From contig JAULBX010019079.1 of NCBI GenBank assembly GCA_032358255.1, positions 19,068 through 83,067 of the forward strand: 64,000 nucleotides of DNA, written 5' to 3'. Positions 33,901 through 45,196 of this stretch are shown piece by piece. Position numbers and translations under genes: made by a program. This DNA comes from Heterotrichella gracilis. Taxonomy: Eukaryota > Sar > Xanthophyceae > Tribonematales > Xanthonemataceae. The notes beneath the pieces are model-generated. The model did no database searches. It worked only from the letters and a program-made list of their open reading frames with translations, and had not been told where the DNA came from. Numbering within the stretch: the stretch's first letter is position 1; every line of letters begins with the position of its first letter.

Positions 33901-36076
33901 CAGCTGAAGTGGCATTGTGTGACTGGCCAATGATTCGCCTTGGCCAACCTGTTGCCCCTGTGACCTCATGGGCTTGGTACTACCATATACAATCAAACAA
34001 ACAGACAGGCATTCCCAACCGTCATTGGCTTACCGTAGTGCCCTGTTGTATTACCACATACAGAGGGCTATTTTGTTGCAAGTCATTGTTGATTCATTGC
34101 ATTGCACCATGCTGATGTTTGGCATATCCCGCTTGCATCCTTTGCTTCTCGTTGGAATTGCACCAGCTGAGGTAAATCAATACTGGAAAAACATACAAAC
34201 AAATCGGCAAAAGTGCAGTTACAGCATTCTTGCCTCTGAAACCAGCCAATGCAATTGTTCTGACCACAGCATTTCACCGTCACATATACGGATGGCGGTG
34301 CACCACCACCGCCACTACCATCACCACCACCGCCATTACCACTACCACAACCACAACCTCCACCACCACCACACCCGCAGGTGCGCGCACTGCTCCTCGA
34401 GCGCCTGGCTAGGCACCGCGAGGCCCTCCACCTGTACGCCACCCGCATGGACCGACCAGACCTGGCGGAAGGGTACTGCGATAGGGTTTATAAAGGGGAG
34501 GTGGCGCGGGCGGCAGAGGAGCGGGGGGCGGTGGGGGCTGGGCCCAGTGGGCGGGTGCATGTGGGTGGTGGCGGGAGGGGTGGGGGCTGGCTGGAGGCGC
34601 CTGCGCAGGCTTCGGATGTGTACCTAATGCTCATGCAGGTGGGTGTGCAGATATTAATGAATAATGATGGTTTAATCAACATGAATGTTGATATTTGTCT
34701 CCTTTTCTGCCATGGTCTGCGCCTTAGTGTGCCATGGTTTTATAATTAATGGGGGGGATGCATGTGCGCTGTGAACAGAGTGGCTGCCTTAAGTGCATGC
34801 ATGGCGAGAAGCATCACCCACTGACATGCCAGGTAGATCACAAACATGAGAACAATACAGAATCCTTCTTGCAGCCTTGGTAGCAGTGCATGAAACAAGG
34901 TGCCGACCTGCATGCAGGAGTACTTACAAACCCTAAACCCTAACCCTAAACCCTAAACCTGATGCAGGAGTACTTGCAGCAGGCGGCTGCCGCAGCAGCA
35001 AGCGCCCAACCCACCTCCGCCCCCCAACCCCCCACTCCTGTGGGTGCCAGTGGGAGGCCGCCAGGGGAGGAACAGCTGCTGGCGCTGCTCCGGAGGAAGC
35101 AAGGGGTCATAAACCCCATCAAAGCGCTGGGGATGCTGCCAGACGAGGTGGGGATTGCCAGCAGCACACCAGGGGCGTTCCAGGGTAGTCCTTTAACCTG
35201 GTTTTGGGTCAAAGAAAGTACAGTGGTTTAGAAAAAGTGCATAAAAACCGCACCCATGGCTGTGAACCTGCCAGCTCGCAGAAGGTTAAGTCTATGCTTG
35301 GGGATCTTGCCTATGCTTCAATTTATACTATCATGATGACACAAAAAGCAGGCAGATGTGTGCGCACCTTCACAACAGATTGCACCTCCTGCGCCAACCC
35401 TTATGTGCGGTTTCCCCCTGGTTCCCAATCCCTGCAATCCCTCTCACCGCAGGTCCCGGTGTTGGGCTTGCGGGAGTTCCTGGAGGGCGGCCTGCGCCAC
35501 GTGGCTGACGTGGCGCACAGCTCTGCGCTGGTGAAGTCCCTGAGGCGGGTTGAGCACCAGCAGCAGAAGCACGCGCTGGTGCGCGCAAAGCAGCGGTGCG
35601 TGAGGGGGTGGAGGGGGCATGATCCACCGGTGGTGGGGGGGGGTGGGGGGGGTGATGGCTAAAAGCCTCATTCCGCATGCGCCTTGTGATTGGTTGTCCC
35701 ACAGCAGCGGTTCATGGGGGGGGGGGAGGGGTGTGAGGGGGCAAGCACCATCGGTGGGGACTGGGGGGTAGGGGCGGTAAACCCGGTGGGCATGCGCCAA
35801 TTGTGGTGGGTAGTTACGGGTGGTGTTTTGGAACCCATGGATAAAAGCCTCAATCCATGTGCACCATGTGATTTGTTGCCCCCACAGCAGCTTACCCCTA
35901 CCATTACCACCCCCTGCAGGTGCGTGGTGGTGACGTCTGAGCGCGCCTGCTGCCTGTGCCACAAGGGGGTGGGCACAACAGTGCTGGTGGCATACCCCAA
36001 CGGCAACCTGGCGCACTACTCGTGCTTCAAGCGGGCGGAGGTGGCGGCGGGAGGGGCGGGAGCCACTCGCCGCTGA
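27982..36076 (+). CDS. VPS39: VPS39/Vam6-like HOPS tethering subunit
   Basis: HOPS component that tethers late endosomes to the vacuole and binds Rab7. Sixteen exons: 27982-28478, 28716-28849, 29198-29307, 29692-29825, 30268-30370, 30599-30791, 31181-31830, 32059-32272, 32497-32599, 32898-33099, 33419-33535, 33757-33825, 34381-34638, 34968-35147, 35453-35595, 35920-36076; all phases agree, 1087 residues. The N-terminus is a CNH beta-propeller (FQAFTAETVLEQLPGKRVES onward). The middle is clathrin-repeat helical solenoid (HLQASLNLRYGYHLFQQGEY, YVQRPNAVDLAEGEKTLKEK). The C-terminus is the Vps39 zinc finger, CCLCHKGVGTTVLVAYPNG followed by HYSCFKR. Exon 7 adds a Gly/Ala/Gln-rich insert of roughly 140 residues not seen in the human protein. 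A second ATG lies one codon in. Six of its introns carry exon-edge copies. Confidence 0.94.
30428..30464 (+). repeat. copy of VPS39 exon 5 donor edge
   Basis: About 37 bases matching 30338-30375 with some five differences, including cagccaggtaac at the donor. The spacer is telomere-like (taaaccctagaccctaac, attaaaccctaaac). Confidence 0.85.
33181..33211 (+). repeat. copy of VPS39 exon 10 donor edge
   Basis: Repeats cacgagctggt-ctcat-tacctccag of 33070-33099. The donor GT is lost. The spacer includes tagggttcc and caaccctgaacc. Confidence 0.85.
33554..33575 (+). repeat. short copy of VPS39 exon 11 donor edge
   Basis: ttgaaagagttggtata repeats ctgaaagagctggtacg at 33524-33540, about 30 bases downstream. 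Confidence 0.65.
33660..33676 (+). repeat. copy of VPS39 exon 12 acceptor edge
   Basis: ccccagatcacca repeats the true acceptor ccacagatcacca at 33751-33763. The spacer has gaccctaaaccctgg. Confidence 0.75.
33879..33901 (+). repeat. copy of VPS39 exon 12 donor edge
   Basis: aacagactccgaaaggtaggc repeats the exon end at 33811-33831 with two changes. The spacer 33832-33879 is telomere-like (gatttagggcgttaggg, ttaaccctaa). Exon 12 is thus duplicated at both edges. Confidence 0.88.
34303..34378 (+). repeat. (cac)n microsatellite before VPS39 exon 13
   Basis: Imperfect caccac/cattac repeat filling the polypyrimidine position of intron 12, ending right at the acceptor. Confidence 0.85.
34913..34967 (+). 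repeat. duplicated VPS39 exon 14 acceptor with telomere array between copies
   Basis: tgcaggagtactta at 34915-34928 copies the true acceptor and exon start tgcaggagtacttg at 34963-34976. Between them lie four to five CCCTAAA/CCCTAA units (34928-34959) and little else. It is the cleanest example of this pattern in the window. Confidence 0.92.
35648..35890 (+). repeat. duplicated segment upstream of VPS39 exon 16
   Basis: The block at 35655-35706 (taaaagcctca-tcc, tgtgatt-gttg, cccacagcag) recurs at 35841-35890. Both end in an acceptor-like cagcag. The DNA between is very G-rich. Confidence 0.75.
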
Positions 36077-38091
36077 CTGTGCATGCCGCGCCAGTGGGGT
36101 GTGTGCTCTTTCAGGGTTAGTTGCCACGCGGGCAACGCATTAGATTTCCCTTTTGTCTACTTTCTCTTTATTGGTGAACTCCAATATATTATATTTGTGG
36201 TGGTGATAATCACACACCCCTCGCGGGGCAGATGGTTGACAACCTTCTTATTGGCGTGCAGCAATTGCGCACCAGCCTGACGTGGGTGGTTTTTGTATCT
36301 TTCCATCGCCCACATCTAGCCACAACCCACCACGCTGGATTATCACACATGAATGCATGGAATCAATGACTCATTTTGACTCATTTGAAATGATGCCAAG
36401 GCATTAAATTTTATGGATGTGAAGTCCAGTGTACATGGCCTGGCCTGGCTGTCAGCGTGGTGTAATTGATTTCTAAGCGAATTGAAATGGTGTAATTACA
36501 GTCACTGTGTGACGCCCCATTGGCAATCTTCCAAGGTTTAACCTTGGAAGGGCTAGCTCATGTAACTTACATGAGCTAGCCCTGTATAGCTCAGCACCCG
36601 GTGGGCCGTGCAACTGGTCACCACGGCTGAGCCATCATGGTACTGAATCTGACAGATAATGGATATCAGTACCCCAATCAAATTGTATTAACAGCAATTG
36701 CTGTGCTGCTGTACCGCGGTCCTATTGAGAAGGCTTCCATCAGTGATGATCAAAAGTCATAACACACTGTATACGAAAATCAGACATTGTCAACGCTCAG
36801 CGGTGTTGGTAATTGGGTGTTGCAGCAGTGAGGCCTCCACGTGATTACAGCCCTTCAACCAGCCTGGCTGGCAGTGATTCACTTCAGAGTGCCTCTGCCT
36901 ATTGATTGCAAAATTTACGGACACCACCTTGGCCAGTGGCTCTAATACCGGTTGCAATGTGCATGTACAGTACAGACTAGCCGAGTTAGTCACAATGTGT
37001 CATATTGCCTACAAATTTAAATCCATCCTGGGTACTACTAGCATAATGCAGCAATGTTATCTCCCACAGAGTGCTACATTGGAATGGCCAAGAGTTCCTG
37101 GGTCACTGTAAAAACCACATCCAATGGAGATGCATTGGAAACACAACCTTGGAAGGAAGGCTACTTGCTCTATCACTGATTAGGCTACCAGCAATGCGAA
37201 AATGGACCAGCCTATAGCAATGATCAACTCATGAACTTTAATAGCTTACTAAGGGTATATTATCCAGTCCTGGATCACCAAACCCAACCAATATCACAAC
37301 AGTTTACCAATATACCAACAGTCGTATGTCTGTTTAAAACTGTACACTTTATTTTTTACGGACAAGTAATTGTGCTGCTCCTGATAGAATGCCAAGCACT
37401 GTAACACTCGCAATCACAAGCCCTGCCTGGAATGAATTATGTACATGTCTATACAGCATTTTCTGTTTTCTTTTGTAAACGTTAAATGTCAGTAAATGTA
37501 GCACACTGTACTTTCAACAAATAATACATGCACTGTGCAAACCACCATGAGAAAATGGGCTATAATGTCGGCGGGTGTGCCAGCATGCCATGCAGTATGG
37601 GTACACAACTACACTACATTCTAGAAGCCGGCCTCCACCTCTTGATTTGCTGCGGGCTGGCTGCGCCCCACACCAATCCTGCCAAGGCTCCCCAGTACAT
37701 CACTTGGTGCTGACATCTACATGCCAAAGATGGTCATGGCAGCTGAGTGCTCCACCGCATAGCTTGGAGCCATGGGTCCACTCCGTGTTGCCAGTTGATG
37801 GCTAGCCATGCTAGCACTGGGTACGCTGTGTGTGGCGGGGCTGCAAAGGCCGTCTGCACTTGACGCTTGATTTTGCACAGCCTGGTGCATAGTGTACATT
37901 TTTCTTGGTAGAGGGAAACTCTCCATACATTCACCACCTGATTCTCCCTGCTGTTGATCTCTGGTTATACACGCCCTGGGAGCTGGGTTCCTATTGTTTT
38001 ATTGCGTTATTCCTGAAGCTGACCATCCTTCCAAGCAACACCCTCCAGGGATAGCAGGGCTCCAGGCGCCAACCGATTCCATGCGCATGCC
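36077..38091. other. 2 kb convergent intergenic region, AT-rich
   Basis: Between the 3' ends of VPS39 and the F-box gene. It is A/T-rich and contains the palindromes at 36531-36582 (next entry). From about 37525 the composition returns to normal; an open frame there (37717-37926, minus) is not recognisable and may be F-box 3' UTR. No gene called. Confidence 0.55.
36531..36582. repeat. paired perfect palindromes (possible MITE-like or cruciform element)
   Basis: CCAAGGTTTAACCTTGG (8-bp arms) at 36531-36547 is followed two bases later by a 16-bp perfect stem: GGGCTAGCTCATGTAA at 36550-36565, one base, then its reverse complement at 36567-36582. No T-run follows, so it is not a simple bacterial-type terminator. 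Confidence 0.9.
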
Positions 38092-40245
38092 TCATGCTGT
38101 TTCTCCATCCGACCAGTAGGCGGTTGCGCTGATGTCGTGGCCGCGCCACTCAGCCTTCTCCTGATCACTCAAACGCCTGACGCCGCCCACAAACCTGCAC
38201 CCAGGCAGAGCAAACCCTTGTTAGGGTATAATACAACAAAAAGCTAACCTGGCTTCAAAGCTGGAAAGCAGATACTTACTTACTTACAACAAAAAAGCGC
38301 ACAATCTTCCAATGCTTCTGGGATCACCGTACCACATACTCTCTCAATTCCTGGGTGGAGGTATGCAATAGTAGAGGTGTCGTGCATTTAATGCTCTTTA
38401 GGACCCACACCCACAGTGCCTTGCAGACTAATCTCACGATGAACCATGCAGCACTTCTTGAAGACAGGACTGCATGGCATAACCATCGGCGCATGCATGG
38501 CATGATGTGGCATAACCATCGGCGCGTGCATGCCACTTTGGGCACCCATGATGACCCCGCCCTTTGCCCTCACCCAAAAGAGAAATCCCCGTTGACCACC
38601 GCCTCCTTCCCCGGGTGCAGCGGGGCGCGCACAGTTCGCCACGCCGAGGCGGGTGGGTACTGCTTGAAGGCCAGGGTTATTGAGTCCTGGGTGATTGCCT
38701 GCACGCAGCCAAACCACCAGCCAAACGGGTGGCTCTTCCTCCCCTTCCACTGCACCTCCACCTCCTCCCCTACCTCCAGCCCATCCAGGTTGCCGCTGCA
38801 GGGAAGGGGCCGGTCAGAAAGTGGGTGGTGCAGCGGACAGTGTTTCACAAAGGAAGAGCCATTCTAGGAGCCTGAGTATGTGTAGCGCTTCGTGGCAAGC
38901 GTGTGCATGTAGGGTTTAGGGTACAGGACCTCAGCCCTAGCCTCGATACATCAAGGTCAACCTTTGGAATGGTGAAACCCCACTTTTTACATGTCCAGTA
39001 GAGATTTCATTGTGTAGCTACAAATTAGGGTTCAGGACCTAAACCCTAACCTTGATACATCAAGGTCAACCGTTGGCATGGTGAAACGCTGGATTTTATA
39101 CGTTCAAGTGTAAAGCATGCCTGCAGCAGGTGCCTTCAACCCTACCTACCCACCTGTACACGCTGTTGTATTGGCTGCCTGGTGGGGGCAGGCGGATCCG
39201 TTCCACAGTCAAACCACGCTCGATGACAGCTGCCATACGACCCATGGGCAGGTACCTGCAGAACACCCCTGGCTTTCAGTCGAGCACAGGTGATGCAGCT
39301 TTGCGCTTGGGAGTAGTGCGGCAGTAGGCAACCAATATGTGTGGAACACCTACCTCGCCGTGAACGTTGGGCTGGCATCCGGTGAAGCACCAATTTCCAG
39401 GCTGACCATTGAGTCATATGCAGACAGGACGAAATCTGCAGACAAGCAGCCCCTTGTCAGCAATTGTCATCAACTCTGAAAAGGTGGGTGAGTATATAAT
39501 TCAGGTGTTTTAAACAAGCAGGGCTGGGCATTTTCCCTGACCTTCTGCATCGTTGTCTAGCTCCCTATTGTAGATTTGGGTGCTGAACTCCTTTCCCGAC
39601 ACCAGGGAGGCATAGCGTTGCTTCCAAGAGTGCTTGGCCCACCACTCGGGGTTGGCGTGCTCAAGGATGCTGAGCAGGCGTGCCCCAAACCGGTTGGTGA
39701 ACTTGTCCTCCCATAGCCAGTCAGAGGAAGCCAACTGGTTGAGCGACCTCGAGCAACACGCAACTGCGCGCCATTCGCACCAGGTTACACCTTGCATAAT
39801 AACTACAATAATAGCAGGGCGTGTGCTGATATCCTACCTTCCAGCTGGTGTATCGTAAGCAACAATTTATGGAAGTCAAGATATCTCATGCCCTCGAGGA
39901 ATGCATTTGGGCATGCAAACGAACCGACAGGAGAAAAGCAAGGCACGCGCAGAGGTCGATACTCTGAAAAACACGGTGCAGAAGGTCAACGCTTCCAGAT
40001 TGCAACCTGACAGACAACCGTAGCCTTTTGTGTTGTACTGGGCAGTTACCTAGGGCCAGCTCCGGGGCGGAAAGCTGTCGTAGTATGTCTTCGAGCAGGC
40101 AGTCGGGCAACGTCTCCAGCTTCAATCTGCACTGTTCTTTCGAGCTGACTGTCGCAGCTGTGCGGGGACCATGGCTACGTCTCGACAGAACGCTTCGGTG
40201 GAAACATGCCACGCTCACGCCCATGATACCCCATACAAACAACAT
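38092..40245 (-). CDS. F-box protein
   Basis: Predicted SCF ubiquitin-ligase substrate adaptor. Six exons in coding order: 40245-40050, 39763-39542, 39435-39354, 39255-39154, 38795-38574, 38194-38092; frame is kept throughout, 308 residues. The F-box is KLETLPDCLLEDILRQLSAP, continuing after intron 1 as ELALVACCSRSLNQLASSDW and LWEDKFTNRFG. The C-terminal half holds VGEEVEVQWKGRKSHPFGWW, a pattern seen in one group of plant F-box proteins whose substrates are not known to me. Another possible start is the Met at 40224. The N-terminus is basic and mildly hydrophobic. Confidence 0.82.
38927..39112. repeat. tandem repeat, about 90-100 bp x 2, in an F-box gene intron
   Basis: Two diverged copies, about 38927-39010 and 39031-39112, share ttagggt-caggacct, gatacatcaaggtcaacc and catggtgaaac. 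Each begins with a telomere-like word. No exon sequence is included. Confidence 0.85.
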
Positions 40246-40754
40246 AGCCTCAGCGCACCGTAACAACAATCTACTTGCGGGACCAGATATACCAACAGGT
40301 ACCCACAATCTGCTTGGCCTTGGGAAAGCACAGTGCCGTTATGTGCTTGCGTGGTTTGGCATGCCACTTTTTCCCCCGGAACCATGCCAGTCATGTGAGT
40401 CACAGGAAACCCCACTTCCGCCACCCACTTGTGACTCTTAAAGAGCAGTAGGTGTGCAACCAAAACGCATACACAATCAACTTGGGTTTCGAATACTTAT
40501 TTTCCTGCAGCCGGATAGTTGATCTCTTGTCATACGGATGCTACACAGATTGCGTTGACATTTTGCACTTGCATGCATGTGCACCGGCAGCGATACCCGT
40601 GCATGCAAACGATTTTACCCTCCCTTAATTACCCACAAGGGACTTACTGTAACATAACAGCTTGCAGTCTCGCCATCCTGTCACCCTGAGCTCATTCCTT
40701 GCCGCTTCACACCGCATCTGATTGGCCAAGGTCAAGCCACATTAAGCCGCCCAC
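40246..40754. promoter_or_regulatory. divergent promoter region F-box / AK6
   Basis: About 500 bases between two starts on opposite strands. ccaccggcagc and tgcatgcatg words occur. No TATA box seen. Confidence 0.4.
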
Positions 40755-42260
<1,506 letters not shown>

Positions 42261-43085
42261 GAGTGGCAGCTTCAAGCTTGGCAGCGTGGTGTGTTGACTT
42301 TACAACTGCTAACGGTAGGCAGTCTCTCCAGCATGGGCCAATTACAGGAGGAATGTGGCCTCTGGGCTGCACACAGATAAACGAGACCCAGCCAGACAAC
42401 GATCAAAGTCCTGTCAACCAGTCACTGTGACTAATAATGCAAACTGAGACAGAGTTTGGTATAAACAGTGCCAAGACCGGGCCGCTTGGTGCATGACAAG
42501 ACTGGCAAAGCATGGCTGGCAAGGCATGTAGGACTGACTGCCAATCTGGCTGTACTGCTGGAACGTATGCAACGCTGCTGACAGAAAAGGCTGCTATTCG
42601 ACCTGAGAGTGCTTTGACTAGGCTGTTTTATTGAAACCTGATCAAACTTTGGCTTGGCTGACTGCACAAGTACGGGTAGATTGACATATGTTGTAGGCTC
42701 AGAAAAGAGAACCTTTGGCACGGCCGATTTTGGTTACGCAATTAGCCGTGCCATGCCTTGAAGGACCCACTAGTCTATATGCAAAAGATAAACTGGGCAA
42801 AAATTACCCCTGAAACATAAATGGCAAAGGAGGGTAAATTCTATTGTACAACATAGTAGAAAGTACAAGATTGTCAGCAACACTGACCACATATGGACTA
42901 CATATGCAATCTTACTTCACCAACAACGAGAGCGAAAACTGGGTAGGGTATAACACGTTGCTGCAGGAGTTGTACAGAGTTGCGTAGTAGTACAAGGGCT
43001 TGGTAATATGCAGCGTTACGTTCAGCATTGTGCCAACAGCTGGTGACTGTACTGGGGATTGTAGTAGGCTGCGCAATTGCACCAA
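42261..43085. other. convergent intergenic region AK6 / RING
   Basis: About 820 bases holding both 3' UTRs. Unremarkable apart from two similar tggc-aaagcatggctggcaaggc words near 42500-42525. No gene seen. Confidence 0.55.
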
Positions 43086-44268
43086 TCAGGGTTGAGAAAC
43101 GCCTAGCTCCTCAAACTCCATTTCCCGGGCGCACATTGGGCACGTCTTGCTTCGCTCAAGCCACTCGAGGATGCACGCCAGGTGGAAGTGGTGCCGGCAC
43201 TTTGTCATGATTTGTGGATTTTCTGCAGCAGAGAAACAGCAATCCAGTGATTTTGGCACCATGTTGTGGGGTGGACAGGCCATGAGCATGGCGTGACGCC
43301 TGCTGGGGTGATTGAAACCGAATCTAGCACTGCATGCAGCCCCCGAAAACATACCTGGTGTGTAAGGATCAAGGCAGGTGGGGCAAATGTCTTCGTCTTC
43401 TGCCAAAGACAGGCTGGCGGCAATTTGTTGCTTCAGCTTCTCGTCAGAAAGGTCTCCTCCCTCGTTATCCTACACACCGGGTGGGGTTGAGCACTGGGTC
43501 ATGCCAAGCCATTTGAGACCTTGTGTATTGGTACAACATACCTTTGCTGAGCCAGATGTAGCAAGTGACTGCCTTTCCTTCAAGTCGCTGTCTTTATCTG
43601 CAAAGAGTTGGGTCCAGGCGTTATTATCTTCCCAGGAAGCACAGACACCCAGCCCAGCAACCACCATAAATGCAGGGTGATTATGGATGAGTTGGGTTTC
43701 AGGCAGCTGGGATTTTGGAAGACAGAACCATATGTGTTTGCTCATGGTTACCTGCCACACCATACAACCGGCGAAGCCCAGTTGACCCATGGGCCCGCGA
43801 AGAGCTCTCTCCCTGCCACCACACAGTGAAAGTGTCTCACAGGAGGGCAGGAACAAGCTCAAGGCACAAACCGAGTTGAACAAACAACGTCCCATCCAAT
43901 CAGAGGCGCAGCTGCGAGGTTTCTGCTTGCCTTTGACAGGAGCTGTGCGCTTTCGGAGTCTCCAGAAGGGAATGTGCTGCCTGAGCTGGAGGGTGGCACA
44001 ACAGGAGGGGGACTGCCAAATGGAGCTTGGTAACGTGCTGCACGCGCGCTGTCCGTTCTGACGTGTTCCTCATAGCTGTCGCCACTGTGCAAGCACCCAC
44101 AACGTTTAGAACCCCGGTCTCCTATCAGCGTGGGTGAGGAAGCAAACACTGCGTGACACAGGGGAAACCGCACCTGTCCAGATACGAGCCACAGACCCAG
44201 TGCAATATCCTATGCAGCACAGCCCAGCAGCCATATTCGCAGCACAAGTCCCTCACTCCGGAAGGCAT
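43086..44268 (-). CDS. RING-H2 E3 ubiquitin ligase, plant At3g02290-like
   Basis: Predicted E3 ligase. Clear exons in coding order: 44268-44174, 44094 to an undetermined donor, 43597-43542, 43469-43355, 43222-43086. It starts MPSGVRDLCCEYGC, then GDSYEEHVRTD and YQAPFGSPPPVVPPSSSG, which mirror the CC-rich start and DxYRAPP segment of this plant family. The RING-H2 finger is ICPTCLDPYTPENPQIMTKC, RHHFHLACILEWLERS, KTCPMC, with all eight metal ligands. The donor of exon 2 and its join to the exon at 43597 could not be settled: no GT in the right phase is obvious, so a GC donor or an extra small exon is likely. C-terminal half very sure; middle uncertain. Confidence 0.83.
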
Positions 44269-45196
44269 TGTGTCAAATTTTGCAAGTAATATCCCTTCTC
44301 GAACCTGTCCCAACAGTTGGCGAGACGTGGGGAGTTTCGGCACTGTTGAATGCCCGGAGGCCGGGTCACTTCACCATACAGCCACGGAAACCGATGGATG
44401 AACACACTTTGTATACCAAACGAATTACGTGCAGCGCCAACGAGACGGCAGGCTTGCTAACCCAACTGCGTGTGGGGTTCGAGCCTCGACATAAACACGC
44501 ACTGTCTCGTCGCTCGCGGGTGATGCGAAGGAAAGGTGATATTAGCCTGTGCAATACGGTTGTGGTAGACCCATTGAGGTTTATGTCTGGCTCCCGACAG
44601 GGCGTTTCGGCACTCCTATATTCATGCATGTTGCAAGTATATGAACCATATTTTTAAATATATGTTATTTGACTGGATTTGTTTCAATATTTTTGCTGGC
44701 TGTGCACCTCTGCATGCCTTGCCTATGAGCGTAAAAGCTGCATGATAATACCGTGACCACCGGTGTGTGTGGTGCCTGGTAAGATAGCTTGCACCTGCTC
44801 AGCAAATGACTAACGTGGCACTGGATTGAAGTGCCCATGTGTGGCACTGGTCTTCGGCTGCCATTTAATGATCAGTACAAGAACCAGTCTCATTTGGGCA
44901 GTTGCAAACTGTAGACAAAGTTCTGCTTCTTGTCTCAGTCATAACAACAATATATTGATTAATAAACAAAACTGTGTTCGAAAGTTGGCGCCAAAAGGAA
45001 GAGTAGGTGACCCACCTCCGCTGTCAGCCTTGTCAAGGGGAAGTTGCAAACTCTGCTACTTTAAGTTTGTAAGCCAGGGTTCAAGTACATATTACTGCCG
45101 AAAAACTAGTGCCCATATCTACGAGTTTCCCATCTGCCGGCATGCGTGGAGAAGTGCTGCTGAAACCCACTGTGACTGTGTGAAGGTCGTGGCAAA
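44269..45196. promoter_or_regulatory. divergent intergenic region RING / acidic protein
   Basis: About 930 bases. It includes a B-box-like gggttcgagcc at 44476-44486 and a 7-bp inverted pair, but no foldable tRNA (see rejected items). AT-rich at 44650-44690. Confidence 0.4.

Noticed and set aside
37717-37926. 69-codon minus-strand open frame suggestive of a transposon remnant
   Set aside because: No transposase, integrase or reverse-transcriptase motif; more likely F-box gene 3' UTR or spacer.
44440-44510. Possible tRNA: B-box-like gggttcgagcc and a 7-bp pair acgagac/gtctcgt
   Set aside because: The T stem does not pair on either strand, the distance from the T loop to the acceptor strand is wrong, and no anticodon arm forms. 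Chance or a very decayed fragment.
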